From assembly GCF_026340095.1 (NCBI RefSeq), contig NZ_JAPEPO010000002.1, forward strand, positions 806,001 to 870,000: a stretch of 64,000 bases of DNA, given 5' to 3'. Below the pieces are notes generated by a model. The model saw nothing but the letters and a program-made list of their open reading frames with translations. It did not search any database and was not told the DNA's origin. This stretch comes from Streptomyces sp. NBC_01446 (lineage in GTDB: Bacteria; Actinomycetota; Actinomycetes; Streptomycetales; Streptomycetaceae). Numbering within the stretch: position 1 is the stretch's first letter; every line of letters starts with the position of its first letter. Shown here piece by piece: positions 49,301 through 57,327 of this stretch. Position numbers and translations under genes: made by a program.

Positions 49301-50368
49301 TGCGGGGCATTGGCGGGAGGTGTTGCGGGGGTCCACGGCGATCACTTCCCGTCCGGCGCTTTCAGCCTTGGCGGCCAGGATCGTCAGGAACACCCCCCAT
49401 CCGGCATCCGCGATCGAGCGGTTGAGTCCGGTCTTCGCGCCGGCCCCGTTGGGCAGGAAGGCGCCCGACGTGTCGGGGTCGGGCTTCGGCGTGGCACGCC
49501 GGACCATGTTGCGGATCTTGAGGTCTTCGTGCGCGATGAAATCGTGTTCGCGTACGAGGTCAAGGGCGGTTTTGTGTGCGTGGTCGAGGCGCTGGCGGCG
49601 CACCTTGCGGTGCAGCTTCGCGACCTCCTCGACCGCTCGCCGGTGATTGGCTGTCCGTTTGTCACGGCGCACGCGCGGAAACCTCGACAGGGCCTGCTGT
49701 GCGGCTTCGAGCTTCGCGGCGTAGCTGCGCCCGTGGCGCGGGTTGGGGACGAATCCGCCGCTGGAATCGGCGAGGAAGCTGGCTACGCCCAGGTCGATCC
49801 CGACGACGGAACCCGTCGCGGGCAGCGGTTCGGGCTGGACCTGTTCGGCGGTCAGCACGACGAACCACTTTTGGCCCTCACGTTTGACGCTGACCGTCTT
49901 GACCCTGCCGGCCACGGGCCGGTGCTGGTGCACCCTGACGTGCCCGACCCCTTGAAAGCGGACGCGCGTCACCGGATCGTGCGGCGTGGAGTCCCACCGG
50001 CAGCCGTCCCCGTCCTTCGGGAACTCCACCGTGTCGAACCAGTTCACCCCACGAAAACGCGGATAGCCCGGCTTCTCACCCGACTTGACCCGGCGAAAGA
50101 ACGCCGCGAACGCCTTGTCCAACCGCCGGAGCGTGGCCTGCTGTGAGCTGAACGACCAGCGGCCCTGACGCTCCGGGTCGAAGGACCGGATGTCCTTCAG
50201 CTGTGCGGACTGCTGCCCGTACTTGATGCTGGTCTTCGACGCGTGCCGGTAGGCGTCACGGCGCTCCTGCAACGCTCCGTTGTAGAGCGAGCAGTGATCA
50301 CGCAGCATCTCGCCGAGCGCCTGAGCCTGCCGCACCGTGGGCCGCATGAGGAATTTGTACGCACGCAT
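49157..50368 (-). CDS. tnpB: TnpB RNA-guided nuclease, apparently catalytically intact
   Basis: A 403-aa protein, full length for TnpB. The N-terminal OrfB HTH is MRAYKFLMRPTVRQAQALGE; the RuvC aspartate D192 is in VVGIDLGVASFL, glutamate E281 in IAHEDLKIRNMV, and D383 in AHADTVGAINVL. The zinc ribbon uses C354, C357, C373 and C376. All three catalytic acids are present, so it is not one of the dead TnpB-like repressors. The ATG at 50368 fits the canonical N-terminus. The same frame is open upstream through the left end into the sigK N-terminal part (to 50773), so a sigma-TnpB fusion could be translated. Confidence 0.92.
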   Translation of the reverse strand: MRAYKFLMRPTVRQAQALGEMLRDHCSLYNGALQERRDAYRHASKTSIKYGQQSAQLKDIRSFDPERQGRWSFSSQQATLRRLDKAFAAFFRRVKSGEKPGYPRFRGVNWFDTVEFPKDGDGCRWDSTPHDPVTRVRFQGVGHVRVHQHRPVAGRVKTVSVKREGQKWFVVLTAEQVQPEPLPATGSVVGIDLGVASFLADSSGGFVPNPRHGRSYAAKLEAAQQALSRFPRVRRDKRTANHRRAVEEVAKLHRKVRRQRLDHAHKTALDLVREHDFIAHEDLKIRNMVRRATPKPDPDTSGAFLPNGAGAKTGLNRSIADAGWGVFLTILAAKAESAGREVIAVDPRNTSRQCPACGHTSAENRPTQAKFHCVSCGHTAHADTVGAINVLRAGLVRREAVAA

Positions 50369-50530
50369 CACCCGGCCCACCCCCTTCAGCTCTTGTGAGC
50401 AACCTAGCCGAGGCCACTGACAACCCCCTCCACAGACGGAACACCCGTGCACACATGACCGGTCAGAACAGCCCCGAGATGCGTTTCCCGCCCCGGCCGA
50501 AGCCGGAGATACCCACGCAAGAGAAGAGGA

Positions 50531-50773
50531 CGTACCGCGGTCGGGGCGGTAGCGGGCGGCGCTGCGCCACACCTCGATCAGGACCTCCTGGGCCACCTCC
50601 TCGGACTGCGCGTGGTCACGCAGCACGCTGCGCACCACTCCGAAGACCGGCCCGGCCACCCGGTCGTACACGGCGGCGAATGCCTCCTGGCTGCCCTTGG
50701 CGGTCCGTCCCATGAGCTCCTGGAGATCGGGCTCCGGCGCGGGTGACGCCCCAAGGGGTGCGATTCGGTTCAC
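50531..50773 (-). pseudogene. sigK: SigK-type ECF sigma factor, 5' part (interrupted)
   Basis: From GTG 50773 (preceded by GGAAG) 81 codons read MNRIAPLGAS, then LQELMGRTAKGSQEAFAAVY, DRVAGPVFGVVRSVLRDHAQ and SEEVAQEVLIEVWRSAARYR up to PDRGT. This is sigma region 2.1-2.3 with core-binding and -10 recognition parts. The frame runs on into the mobile element without a stop, giving a 54-codon linker and then TnpB. Promoter and start appear intact, so the fragment could still be transcribed. Confidence 0.88.
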
Positions 50774-51006
50774 GTGGCGATCTTCCGGGAGGGAACGGCG
50801 GGACACCGGTAATGCGTAGCCAGGGCGCCGGCGGATTGGTGCTGATGCGGACGAGTTTTCCACGCGGTACGCGGTCCGCTTCAGGTCCTGTGTCACCGGT
50901 GCCGCGGCGAACATCCCGGCCAATCCGTCCCCGCCCCGGCTCCGGATTACTGCTGAGTCCTCGGCGCGGGTAGTCGGGCGGAGGCGCGGAGCAGGAGGAG
51001 TGGATC

Positions 51007-51205
51007 GTGACGCGTGCGGCACAGGGCGTACGGACGGCGGTCGTGGGAAGCGGCGTGGCGGGTGTCACCGCGGGGCACATCCTTGCGCGCCGCCACGACG
51101 TGGTGATGTACGAGGGCGATGACAGGACCGGCGGTCACGCCCAGAGCCACGACGTGCCCTCGGCCGACGGCCGCCTGCACCGGGTCGTTTCGGGGTTCAT
51201 CGTGC
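51007..51205 (+). pseudogene. FAD-dependent amine-oxidase-like protein, N-terminal fragment
   Basis: GTG 51007 starts TRAAQGVRTAVVGSGVAGVT, AGHILARRHDVVMYEGDDRT, GGHAQSHDVPSADGRLHRVV. It has the FAD-binding G-x-G-x-x-G and the R-x-G-G-H motif of NAD(P)/FAD-dependent oxidoreductases that accompany cyclopropane synthase genes. After about 66 codons (SGFIV) the homology stops and a different gene continues in another frame. Everything beyond the N-terminal Rossmann part has been deleted. Confidence 0.8.
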
Positions 51206-51340
51206 TTCGACGACGCGTTCCGCCGCATGTGGACCTTCTACCTCGCGTACTCCGAGGCGGGGTGCCGCGCGGGCTACCTGGACGTCCAGCAGTACCTGTT
51301 CACGAAGGACGGCCCGCGCGGGGGTTCGGCGACCGTTCCC
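51206..51340 (+). pseudogene. Cyclopropane-fatty-acyl-phospholipid synthase, C-terminal fragment
   Basis: In the frame that follows the FAD fragment, FDDAFRRMWTFYLAYSEAGC and RAGYLDVQQYLFTKDG are the C-terminal signature of CFA/mycolic-type methyltransferases (R-x-W-x-x-Y-L-x-x-x-x-x-x-F-x-x-G). Only about 40 codons remain. The intact enzyme would add a methylene group to membrane phospholipid fatty acids. Confidence 0.75.
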
Positions 51341-51359
51341 GGCCGGGCGGGGCCGGGCG

Positions 51360-51665
51360 GTGAACGGGTTCGACTGAGCCGCCTTCGCCCGGAACCTCGC
51401 ACCGGCCGCGGGCGCGGCGCTCCTCGTCATGGCGGTCACCTTCGCCGTCGCCCTGCGCACGGGTCTGCACCGGATCGTGGACGTGGCATGGGGCATCGGC
51501 TTCACGGCCGTCGCTCTCGTGTCCTACGTGATGTCGGCCGGCGACGGCGACCCCGGACGGCGGCTGCTGGTCACCGTGCTCACCGCGGTGTGGGGCCTGC
51601 GGCTCGCACTGCACATCGCGCGGCGAGGGCGCGGCCACGGCGAGGACCCGCGCTACGAGCGGTGT
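51360..51665 (+). pseudogene. DUF1295 (steroid-5-alpha-reductase-like) membrane protein remnant with nonsense codon
   Basis: GTG 51360 begins VNGFD, then TGA at 51375-51377 (probably a mutated TGG), then AAFARNLAPAAGAALLVMAV, TFAVALRTGLHRIVDVAWGI and GFTAVALVSYVMSAGDG up to RYER. This is the N-terminal half of DUF1295 proteins (R-x-x-x-D-x-x-W-x-x-G-F and ...G-x-D-x-R-Y). It is both truncated and stopped. It completes the collapsed lipid-modification cluster next to sigK. Confidence 0.8.
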
Positions 51666-51824
51666 TACGAACCATGGCCCTGGACTCCACGACGTGGAAC
51701 GGCGCAACTCCTCGACGTGGACAGCGTCGCCGCGGCGGGCCCCTGCGATCAGCGATCGTCACCCTGTGTGATCAGCGCAGGTGAGGACTTGCTCGATGCC
51801 CACGTCACGCTCCGAGGGTGCACA

Positions 51825-52967
51825 GTGGATGACGTGGGCCTGCGGCGGCGCTTGGGAGGTCTGTGGCAGCGGTGGCAGCCGAGTCACGCGCTGGTGATGC
51901 TTCCGCTCGCGCTCATCGTGGTGATCACGGTCGTCGACATCCTGGTGCCGGCCGACGTGCATCTGGGGCCGCTGCTGGTCGTGGCCCCCGCGCTCACCGC
52001 GTCCTTCGCCGGGCCCCGCCTCACGGCTTTCATCGGGGCCCTGGCGATTGGGGCGCAGGCGTTCATCGGCATCCATTTCGGCGTCCTGAACACACGCAAT
52101 GTGATGGTGCAGGTCTTCTCCCTCGCCGTCCTCTCCGCCCTGATCGTGTTCTTCTGCCGCGTGCGCGAGCACCGGAGACAGGAACTGGCCAGAGCGCGGT
52201 CCGTGGCCGAGGCCGCGCAGAAGGCCCTGCTGCGGCCGCTCCCCCACCACATCGGCCCGTTGCGGATCGCCTCGCTGTACCTGGCGGCGGAGGACGAGGC
52301 CGAGATCGGCGGCGACCTCTACACGGCGACAGGCACCGACGACGGCGTACGGATGATCATCGGGGACGTGCGGGGACACGGGCTGTCCGCCGTCGGCGAG
52401 TCGGCGCTGCTGCTCGGTGCGTTCCGCGTGGTCGCCGACCAGCACTCCACGCTGCCCGCGCTCGCCGTCGCCCTGGACCGGAGTGTGTCCCGCTACCTCG
52501 CCGATTTCATCGAGGCGGAGGACGAGATCGACGAGCACTTCATCACCGCCCTGCTGCTGGAAATCCCCAGCGACGGGCACACGACGCGTATGACCTGCTG
52601 CGGACATCCCCCGCCGTTACTGCTGCACGAGCACCACGTCCGCACCCTCACCAGTCCCCACCCGGCCCCGCCCCTTGGCCTTGCCGGGCTGCCGGCCGCA
52701 CAGTTTCCCGTCGACGAGTTCGCCTTCGACGCCGGTGACACCCTGATCCTCTACACGGACGGGGTCACCGAAGCCCGCGATGAAGGCGGGGTCTTCTATC
52801 CGTTCGCGCAGCGGGTCGAGCAGTGGACCACGAGCAGCCCGGAAAAGCTCCTGGATCACATTCATCGTGACCTCCTCGCCCACTGCCGAGGACATCTCAG
52901 CGACGACGCCGCCATCATCGCCATCCGGCGCAATACGACCCCTTGGCCGGGCGGCACCGACCGGTAG
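51825..52967 (+). CDS. Membrane-anchored PP2C (SpoIIE-type) serine phosphatase
   Basis: A 380-aa protein. Residues 20-110 hold three or four transmembrane helices (HALVMLPLALIVVITVVDIL, VFSLAVLSALIVFFCRV). A helical linker (ARARSVAEAAQKALL) leads to a SpoIIE phosphatase domain with EIGGDLYTATG, IIGDVRGHGLSAVGE, LILYTDGVTEARDEG and LSDDAAIIAI. It probably dephosphorylates an anti-anti-sigma factor. GTG 51825 (VDDVGLRRR) is chosen because the open frame further upstream is derived from the decayed DUF1295 gene. Confidence 0.9.
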   Translation: MDDVGLRRRLGGLWQRWQPSHALVMLPLALIVVITVVDILVPADVHLGPLLVVAPALTASFAGPRLTAFIGALAIGAQAFIGIHFGVLNTRNVMVQVFSLAVLSALIVFFCRVREHRRQELARARSVAEAAQKALLRPLPHHIGPLRIASLYLAAEDEAEIGGDLYTATGTDDGVRMIIGDVRGHGLSAVGESALLLGAFRVVADQHSTLPALAVALDRSVSRYLADFIEAEDEIDEHFITALLLEIPSDGHTTRMTCCGHPPPLLLHEHHVRTLTSPHPAPPLGLAGLPAAQFPVDEFAFDAGDTLILYTDGVTEARDEGGVFYPFAQRVEQWTTSSPEKLLDHIHRDLLAHCRGHLSDDAAIIAIRRNTTPWPGGTDR

Positions 52968-52970
52968 GCC

Positions 52971-53459
52971 CTAGCGTCGGCCGGTCCCTGGCGGTTCGGC
53001 GGGGAGCTGCGCGGAGAGGGCCTCCAGCGCCGGCAGGGCGTCGTGCAGGGAGTGCTGGTGGTCGGCGCTGAGTTGGTCGATCCGCTCGGCGAGACGGGTG
53101 CCTGCCTGGCGGCGCGTGGAGTCAAGAAGCGCCTGGCCGGTGTCGTTGAGCGCGATCAGGGTGGCGCGCTGGTCCTTCGGGTCCGCCTCGCGTTGGATCC
53201 ATCCGAAGCCGTCGAGCAGGTCCACCATGCGGGAGACGGTGGACAGGGCGATGCCCATGCGGGTGGCGAGTTCGCTGATGCGCAGCGGCCCGTGAGCGGA
53301 GAGCGCCGCCAGCGCGGCCAGCCGACTGGGGGTGAGCTGGCTCTGCATGCCTTGGGCGCGCAGTTCGGGGAGGAGCTGCTGGATCGCGGCACGGAGCCGT
53401 TCGGCGAGCTCCGCCGACTGCTCGGAGTCGAAGGTATCGGAGTTGAAGGAGGAGGTCAT
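52971..53459 (-). CDS. MarR-family transcriptional regulator
   Basis: A 162-aa winged-helix regulator. LTPSRLAALAALSAHGPLRI, SELATRMGIALSTVSRMVDL and LDGFGWIQREADPKDQRATL (wing D-x-R) are the MarR core. The ATG at 53459 overlaps the stop of the MFS gene (ATGA), so it is made together with the pump and probably autoregulates the pair from the site before the MFS gene. Confidence 0.92.
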   Translation of the reverse strand: MTSSFNSDTFDSEQSAELAERLRAAIQQLLPELRAQGMQSQLTPSRLAALAALSAHGPLRISELATRMGIALSTVSRMVDLLDGFGWIQREADPKDQRATLIALNDTGQALLDSTRRQAGTRLAERIDQLSADHQHSLHDALPALEALSAQLPAEPPGTGRR

Positions 53460-55267
53460 CACGGCCCCTCGGATCGGGGCGTCGGCGGGGATGCCGGGGG
53501 CGAGGGCGTCTGTGCGGGCGGGGCGGGCGCCAGAAGCGGGACGGGCTGGAGCAGAGGCCTGTCGTCGTGGATGTAGCGGCCGCCGCGCAGCATTGAAGCG
53601 ATGGCGGCGACGACGCACGCGGCGATCGCGAAGTCGAAGGCCACGGACAGGCCGTCGGCGAACGGCTGGGAGATCAGCTCCGGGAAGAAGCCGCGCCCGG
53701 TGAGGTAGTGGGCGTGGCCCGGGGGCAGTTGAGCCAGCACGTGCGGGCCGAGCAGGGTCTGGACCGGGTTGTAGCCGAGGAGCGAGGCGAACAGCACGCC
53801 GACCGGCGGGAGGGCTGCGACCTTGGCGGCGTCGGCGGCGGGCACCCCCTGCGCGGTCAGGCCGTGGTTGAGGGCGGCGGGGAGCGCGGCGGACAGGCCC
53901 GCGATCATCAGGGAGAAGAAGATGCCGATGGAGAGCACCGTGGCCGAGTTCTGGAACGTGGTGCTGATCCCGGCGCCCACCCCACGCTGGTCGGGCGGCA
54001 GGCTGTTCATGATGGCCGCCCGGTTGGGCGCCGCGAAGAGGCCCATGCCGAGCCCGTTCAACAGCAGGACGAGGGCGAACGAAGGGTAGTTGAAGTCGAC
54101 CGGCAGCGCCTGAAGGGCCAGGAAGGTGGCTGCGGCCAGCAGCATGCCGCCGGTGGCGAAGGCCCTGGCCCCGAAGCGGTCCGAAGCCCAGCCGGAGAAG
54201 GGCCCCGCGACCAGGAACCCGACGGTCAGCGGGAGCATGTAGATGCCGGCCCACAGTGGGGTCTGCTCGAAGCCGTAGCCGTGGCGGGGCAGCCAGATGC
54301 CCTGGAGCCAGATGATCAGGATGAACATCAGGCCGCCGCGCCCGAGCGCCGCGAGCAGACTGGCCACGTTCCCGGCGGTGAACGCGCGGATCCTGAACAG
54401 CGACAGATGGAACATCGGCTCGGGGACCCTGGTCTCCACCACGCAGAAGACGGCCAGCATCGCCATGCCGCCGGCGATCGCGGCGATCACCCATGGGTTG
54501 GCCCAGCCCATGATGTCGCCGCCGTAGGGCTGGATGCCGTAGGTGATGCCGGCCAGTACGGCGATCAGGCCCACGGCGAAGGTGAGGTTGCCCCACCAGT
54601 CCAGCCGGGCACCCGCGCGTACGCCCGTGTCGTGCAGCTTCAGATAGGCCCACACGGTGCCGAACAGGCCGAACGGTACGGACACCAGGAACACCAGATG
54701 CCAGTTGAGGGGCCCGAGCAGTCCTCCGAGGACGAGGCCGACGAAGGATCCGGTGATGCCGGCCACCTGGTTCAGCCCCAGTGCGAGGCCGCGCTGACGG
54801 GCGGGGAAGGCGTCGGTGAGGATGGCGTTGGAGTTCGCCATCAGCATCGCCCCGCCGACGCCTTGCAGGACCCGCATGCCGATCAGCCACAGAGCGCCCG
54901 CCGTGCCGTGCATCCAGGTCACCGACAACAGCACCGAGAACACGGTGAACACCGCGAACCCCATGTTGTACATCCGGACCCTGCCGTACATGTCACCGAG
55001 GCGGCCGAAGCTGACCACGAGCACGGCGGTGACCACCATGTAGCTCATGATCAGCCACAGCAGCAGGCTCGTGTTGCCGGGCCGCAGCGGGTCCACACCG
55101 ATCCCCCGGAAGATGTCCGGCAACGCGATGAGCATGATCGACATATTGATCGTCGCGATCAGCACGCCCAGCGTGGTGTTGGAGAGGGCGATCCACTTGT
55201 AACGCGGTCCTGGCTCACGGAGACCGCCCCGAGGTGCGGCGGCCGACTCAGCGGTTGTCCTTGCCAC
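53459..55267 (-). CDS. MFS multidrug-type transporter (DHA2, 14-TM)
   Basis: A 602-aa transporter. The DHA2 landmarks are MSIMLIALPDIFRGIGVDPL, VVSFGRLGDMYGRVRMYNMG (motif A), LIGMRVLQGVGGAMLMANSN (motif B) and LALGLNQVAGITGSFVGLVL (motif C). Around 45 C-terminal residues are Pro-rich and disordered. It starts at GTG 55267. It is the first gene of a two-gene operon with a MarR regulator. A dyad-like TTGCTTGACATCAACCAA at 55290-55307, just upstream, is a candidate MarR site. Confidence 0.93.
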   Translation of the reverse strand: MARTTAESAAAPRGGLREPGPRYKWIALSNTTLGVLIATINMSIMLIALPDIFRGIGVDPLRPGNTSLLLWLIMSYMVVTAVLVVSFGRLGDMYGRVRMYNMGFAVFTVFSVLLSVTWMHGTAGALWLIGMRVLQGVGGAMLMANSNAILTDAFPARQRGLALGLNQVAGITGSFVGLVLGGLLGPLNWHLVFLVSVPFGLFGTVWAYLKLHDTGVRAGARLDWWGNLTFAVGLIAVLAGITYGIQPYGGDIMGWANPWVIAAIAGGMAMLAVFCVVETRVPEPMFHLSLFRIRAFTAGNVASLLAALGRGGLMFILIIWLQGIWLPRHGYGFEQTPLWAGIYMLPLTVGFLVAGPFSGWASDRFGARAFATGGMLLAAATFLALQALPVDFNYPSFALVLLLNGLGMGLFAAPNRAAIMNSLPPDQRGVGAGISTTFQNSATVLSIGIFFSLMIAGLSAALPAALNHGLTAQGVPAADAAKVAALPPVGVLFASLLGYNPVQTLLGPHVLAQLPPGHAHYLTGRGFFPELISQPFADGLSVAFDFAIAACVVAAIASMLRGGRYIHDDRPLLQPVPLLAPAPPAQTPSPPASPPTPRSEGP

Positions 55268-55289
55268 AGGGCATCACTCCCGCCGGAGT

Positions 55290-55307
55290 CAGTTGCTTGA
55301 CATCAAC
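55290..55307. promoter_or_regulatory. Candidate MarR operator before the MFS gene
   Basis: TTGCTTGACATCAACCAA is an imperfect dyad (TTGxTTGA / TCAACCAA), AT-rich relative to its surroundings, 23 nt before the pump start. Its size and symmetry suit a MarR dimer. Inference only. Confidence 0.45.
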
Positions 55308-55392
55308 CAATCTACTCCTGGCACCCGGATACGGCCATGGCACCTGACCTGCACAAACAGGCCGCCCGATGGGGTCACGCCCTTCACACCGC

Positions 55393-57003
55393 CTAGAACG
55401 CCCGCTCGGCCGACGGATCCGTACGGAGATGGGCCGCGCCCGAGCGCACCGCCCATACGAAGACCGCGAGGGCCAGGACGCCGACCACGACGGTGTCGTA
55501 GGGGGCCGGCAGACGTCCGGAGCCACCGAACGTGCCGAGCCACGACAGCAGGGTCAGCGCCGCCAGGTGGAAGACGATCCAGGCCCCCTGACGCAGTTCC
55601 TCGCGTACGGGCCGTCCCGCCGTCCGGCCCTGTTGCAGCAAGTACAGCGGGACACCCGCCAGGACCAGGGGCAGGGCGAGCCGCAGGTGTTCCCAGCCGG
55701 ACCAGTAGATGAACTCGGTGGCCACGGCGAAGCTGACCGGCGCGATCCAGCGCACGCCCGGCACCTGACCGTCCGCGAGGGGCACTCCGCGCTCGCGGTC
55801 GTGCGCCCGGAAGGACGCGACGGCGACCGCCGAGGCGGCGTAGATCAGGAGGTACATGTCCCCCATCACGCTCACGATGTCCTGCCAGCCGCCGAACGGC
55901 AGCATGAACAGGATGATGACGACGAGGTTGAGGACCAGGGCACGGCGCGCGATACCGGAGCGGGGGTCGATGCGCATGAAGAACCGGGGCACCAGGCCGT
56001 TCTTCGCGAGGGCGTACGTGTGGCGGGCGTCGATGGCGACGCCCACGAAGGCCGAACCGCCCGGGGAGACCACCGCGTCGGCGTAGAGCAGCGTGGCCAG
56101 CCAGTGCAGGTTGAGGACGAGGGCGAGCTGGCCGAACGGCGAATCGAAGTTCACGCCCTGCCAGCCGTGCGTGAGGAGCGAGTCGGGCACGGTGTACAGG
56201 AACGCGAGTTGGAGCCCGAGGTAGACCAGCACCGCGAGGCCGATGCCGGTGAGCACGGCCGCGGGCACGTTGCGGCGGGGATTGCGGGCTTCGCCGGAGA
56301 AGTCCAGGGGTGCCTGGAAACCGTTCACGGAGTACACGATGCCGCCGCCGGCGAGCGCGGTCAGGCAGGCGGCGTAGCCGTAGGGGGCGAAGCCGCCGGG
56401 CTCGGTGAGGCGGCCCGAGTGGGTGCCGGACAGGAAGAGCGCGACGATGGTGACCACGGGGACGACGACCTTGAACACCGACACCAGGTTGTTCAGGCGG
56501 GCGAACATCCGTACCGCGAACCAGTTCAGCGCGGTGAGCAGCACGCTGAGCGCGGAGGCGACGCCCAGGCCTGACGCGGTGAGCTTGCCACCTTCGTAGA
56601 GCCCGGGCACGTAGTGGGCGGCGTACTGCATGATCGCGCTGATCTCGGCGGCGGTGCCGCCCACGGAGAGCAGGACGGACCAGCCGACGACCGTGCCGAC
56701 CAGCCGGCCGCTCGCGTACAGCGGCCACCGGACGGTGCCGCCGCCCTCGGGCCTGGTGGCGCCGAGTTCTACCATGACCAGGGCCACCAGTGCGCAGAGC
56801 GCGCCGGCCGCGATCCAGGACAGCAGTGCGGCGGGACCGGCGGTCTGGGCGGCGTACAGGGCGGCGAACAACCAGCCCGAGCCGAGGATGTTGGAGAAGC
56901 CGATCGCGGTCAGGCCCCAGAAACCGAGGTCCTTGCGGAGCCGGTTCTCCTCTGCGCGGGCGTCCGCGTCACCCACGGTCCCCGCCGGCCGATCCTGCGC
57001 CAC
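55393..57003 (-). CDS. APC-family amino-acid permease
   Basis: A 536-aa membrane protein of the amino acid-polyamine-organocation superfamily with about twelve helices. Signature parts are FWGLTAIGFSNILGSGWLFA (first-helix G-S/A-G motif), GGTVRWPLYASGRLVGTVVG and VNGFQAPLDFSGEARNPRRN, ending in a conserved R-N-P-x-R-x-x-P loop. GTG 57003 is the start. It stands alone, and the substrate is unknown. Confidence 0.9.
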   Translation of the reverse strand: MAQDRPAGTVGDADARAEENRLRKDLGFWGLTAIGFSNILGSGWLFAALYAAQTAGPAALLSWIAAGALCALVALVMVELGATRPEGGGTVRWPLYASGRLVGTVVGWSVLLSVGGTAAEISAIMQYAAHYVPGLYEGGKLTASGLGVASALSVLLTALNWFAVRMFARLNNLVSVFKVVVPVVTIVALFLSGTHSGRLTEPGGFAPYGYAACLTALAGGGIVYSVNGFQAPLDFSGEARNPRRNVPAAVLTGIGLAVLVYLGLQLAFLYTVPDSLLTHGWQGVNFDSPFGQLALVLNLHWLATLLYADAVVSPGGSAFVGVAIDARHTYALAKNGLVPRFFMRIDPRSGIARRALVLNLVVIILFMLPFGGWQDIVSVMGDMYLLIYAASAVAVASFRAHDRERGVPLADGQVPGVRWIAPVSFAVATEFIYWSGWEHLRLALPLVLAGVPLYLLQQGRTAGRPVREELRQGAWIVFHLAALTLLSWLGTFGGSGRLPAPYDTVVVGVLALAVFVWAVRSGAAHLRTDPSAERAF

Positions 57004-57087
57004 GTGGCAAACCCTCCCAGACGATCACAGACCCAGGGGGCTCAGCGTGCCATGCGGCGCGTCACCTTCGAGGAGGCGCTGCCGTGG

Positions 57088-57327
57088 TCAGCCGCCGCTC
57101 TTGCGTCGGAACGACTTCTGGCTCGAGGCCGGACCGTGCGCACCGCGGATCTTCGAACCGGTCTTCGCGGCGCCGCCGGCGGCGTCCGCCTGCATGCCGC
57201 GCTTACGGTCCAGCGCCTCGCGGAACTTGCGCTTCAGGTCGTACTGGCCGTCGGCGTCGGGCGCCAGGCCTTCGTTCGCGGCCTCGGTCGGCTCCGAACC
57301 TTCCTGCGATGCAGACTCTGCAGCCAT
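57088..57327 (-). CDS. DUF5302 small protein
   Basis: A 79-aa charged, probably disordered protein. The family pattern is YDLKRKFREALDRKRGMQAD followed by KTGSKIRGAHGPASSQKSFR and a terminal RRKSGG. A good ribosome site (AGGAGGTCACC) precedes ATG 57327. DUF5302 is widespread in Streptomyces and of unknown function; the basic tail suggests nucleic-acid or ribosome contact. Confidence 0.88.
   Translation of the reverse strand: MAAESASQEGSEPTEAANEGLAPDADGQYDLKRKFREALDRKRGMQADAAGGAAKTGSKIRGAHGPASSQKSFRRKSGG

Larger units (their letters stand above)
49126..50530 (-). mobile_element. TnpB-only IS200/IS605-family (IS1341-type) element inside sigK
   Basis: The element is about 1.4 kb, with a single complete tnpB and no tnpA. 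The right end (49126-49150) has a perfect 7-bp hairpin CCCCCTC/GAGGGGG with a 6-nt loop at 49130-49149; the left end is around 50530. No terminal inverted repeats or target duplication are seen, as expected for this single-strand-transposing family. Boundaries are inferred from the re-joined sigK frame and may be off by a few bases. Movement would need a TnpA supplied in trans. Confidence 0.85.

Noticed and set aside
48784..50773. A functional RNA-guided sigma factor (TnpB or Cas12-like protein paired with ECF sigma)
   Set aside because: TnpB keeps all three RuvC acids, the sigma gene is cut exactly between its domains, and excision restores a normal sigma frame. Insertion is the simpler explanation, though the open fused frame is noted.
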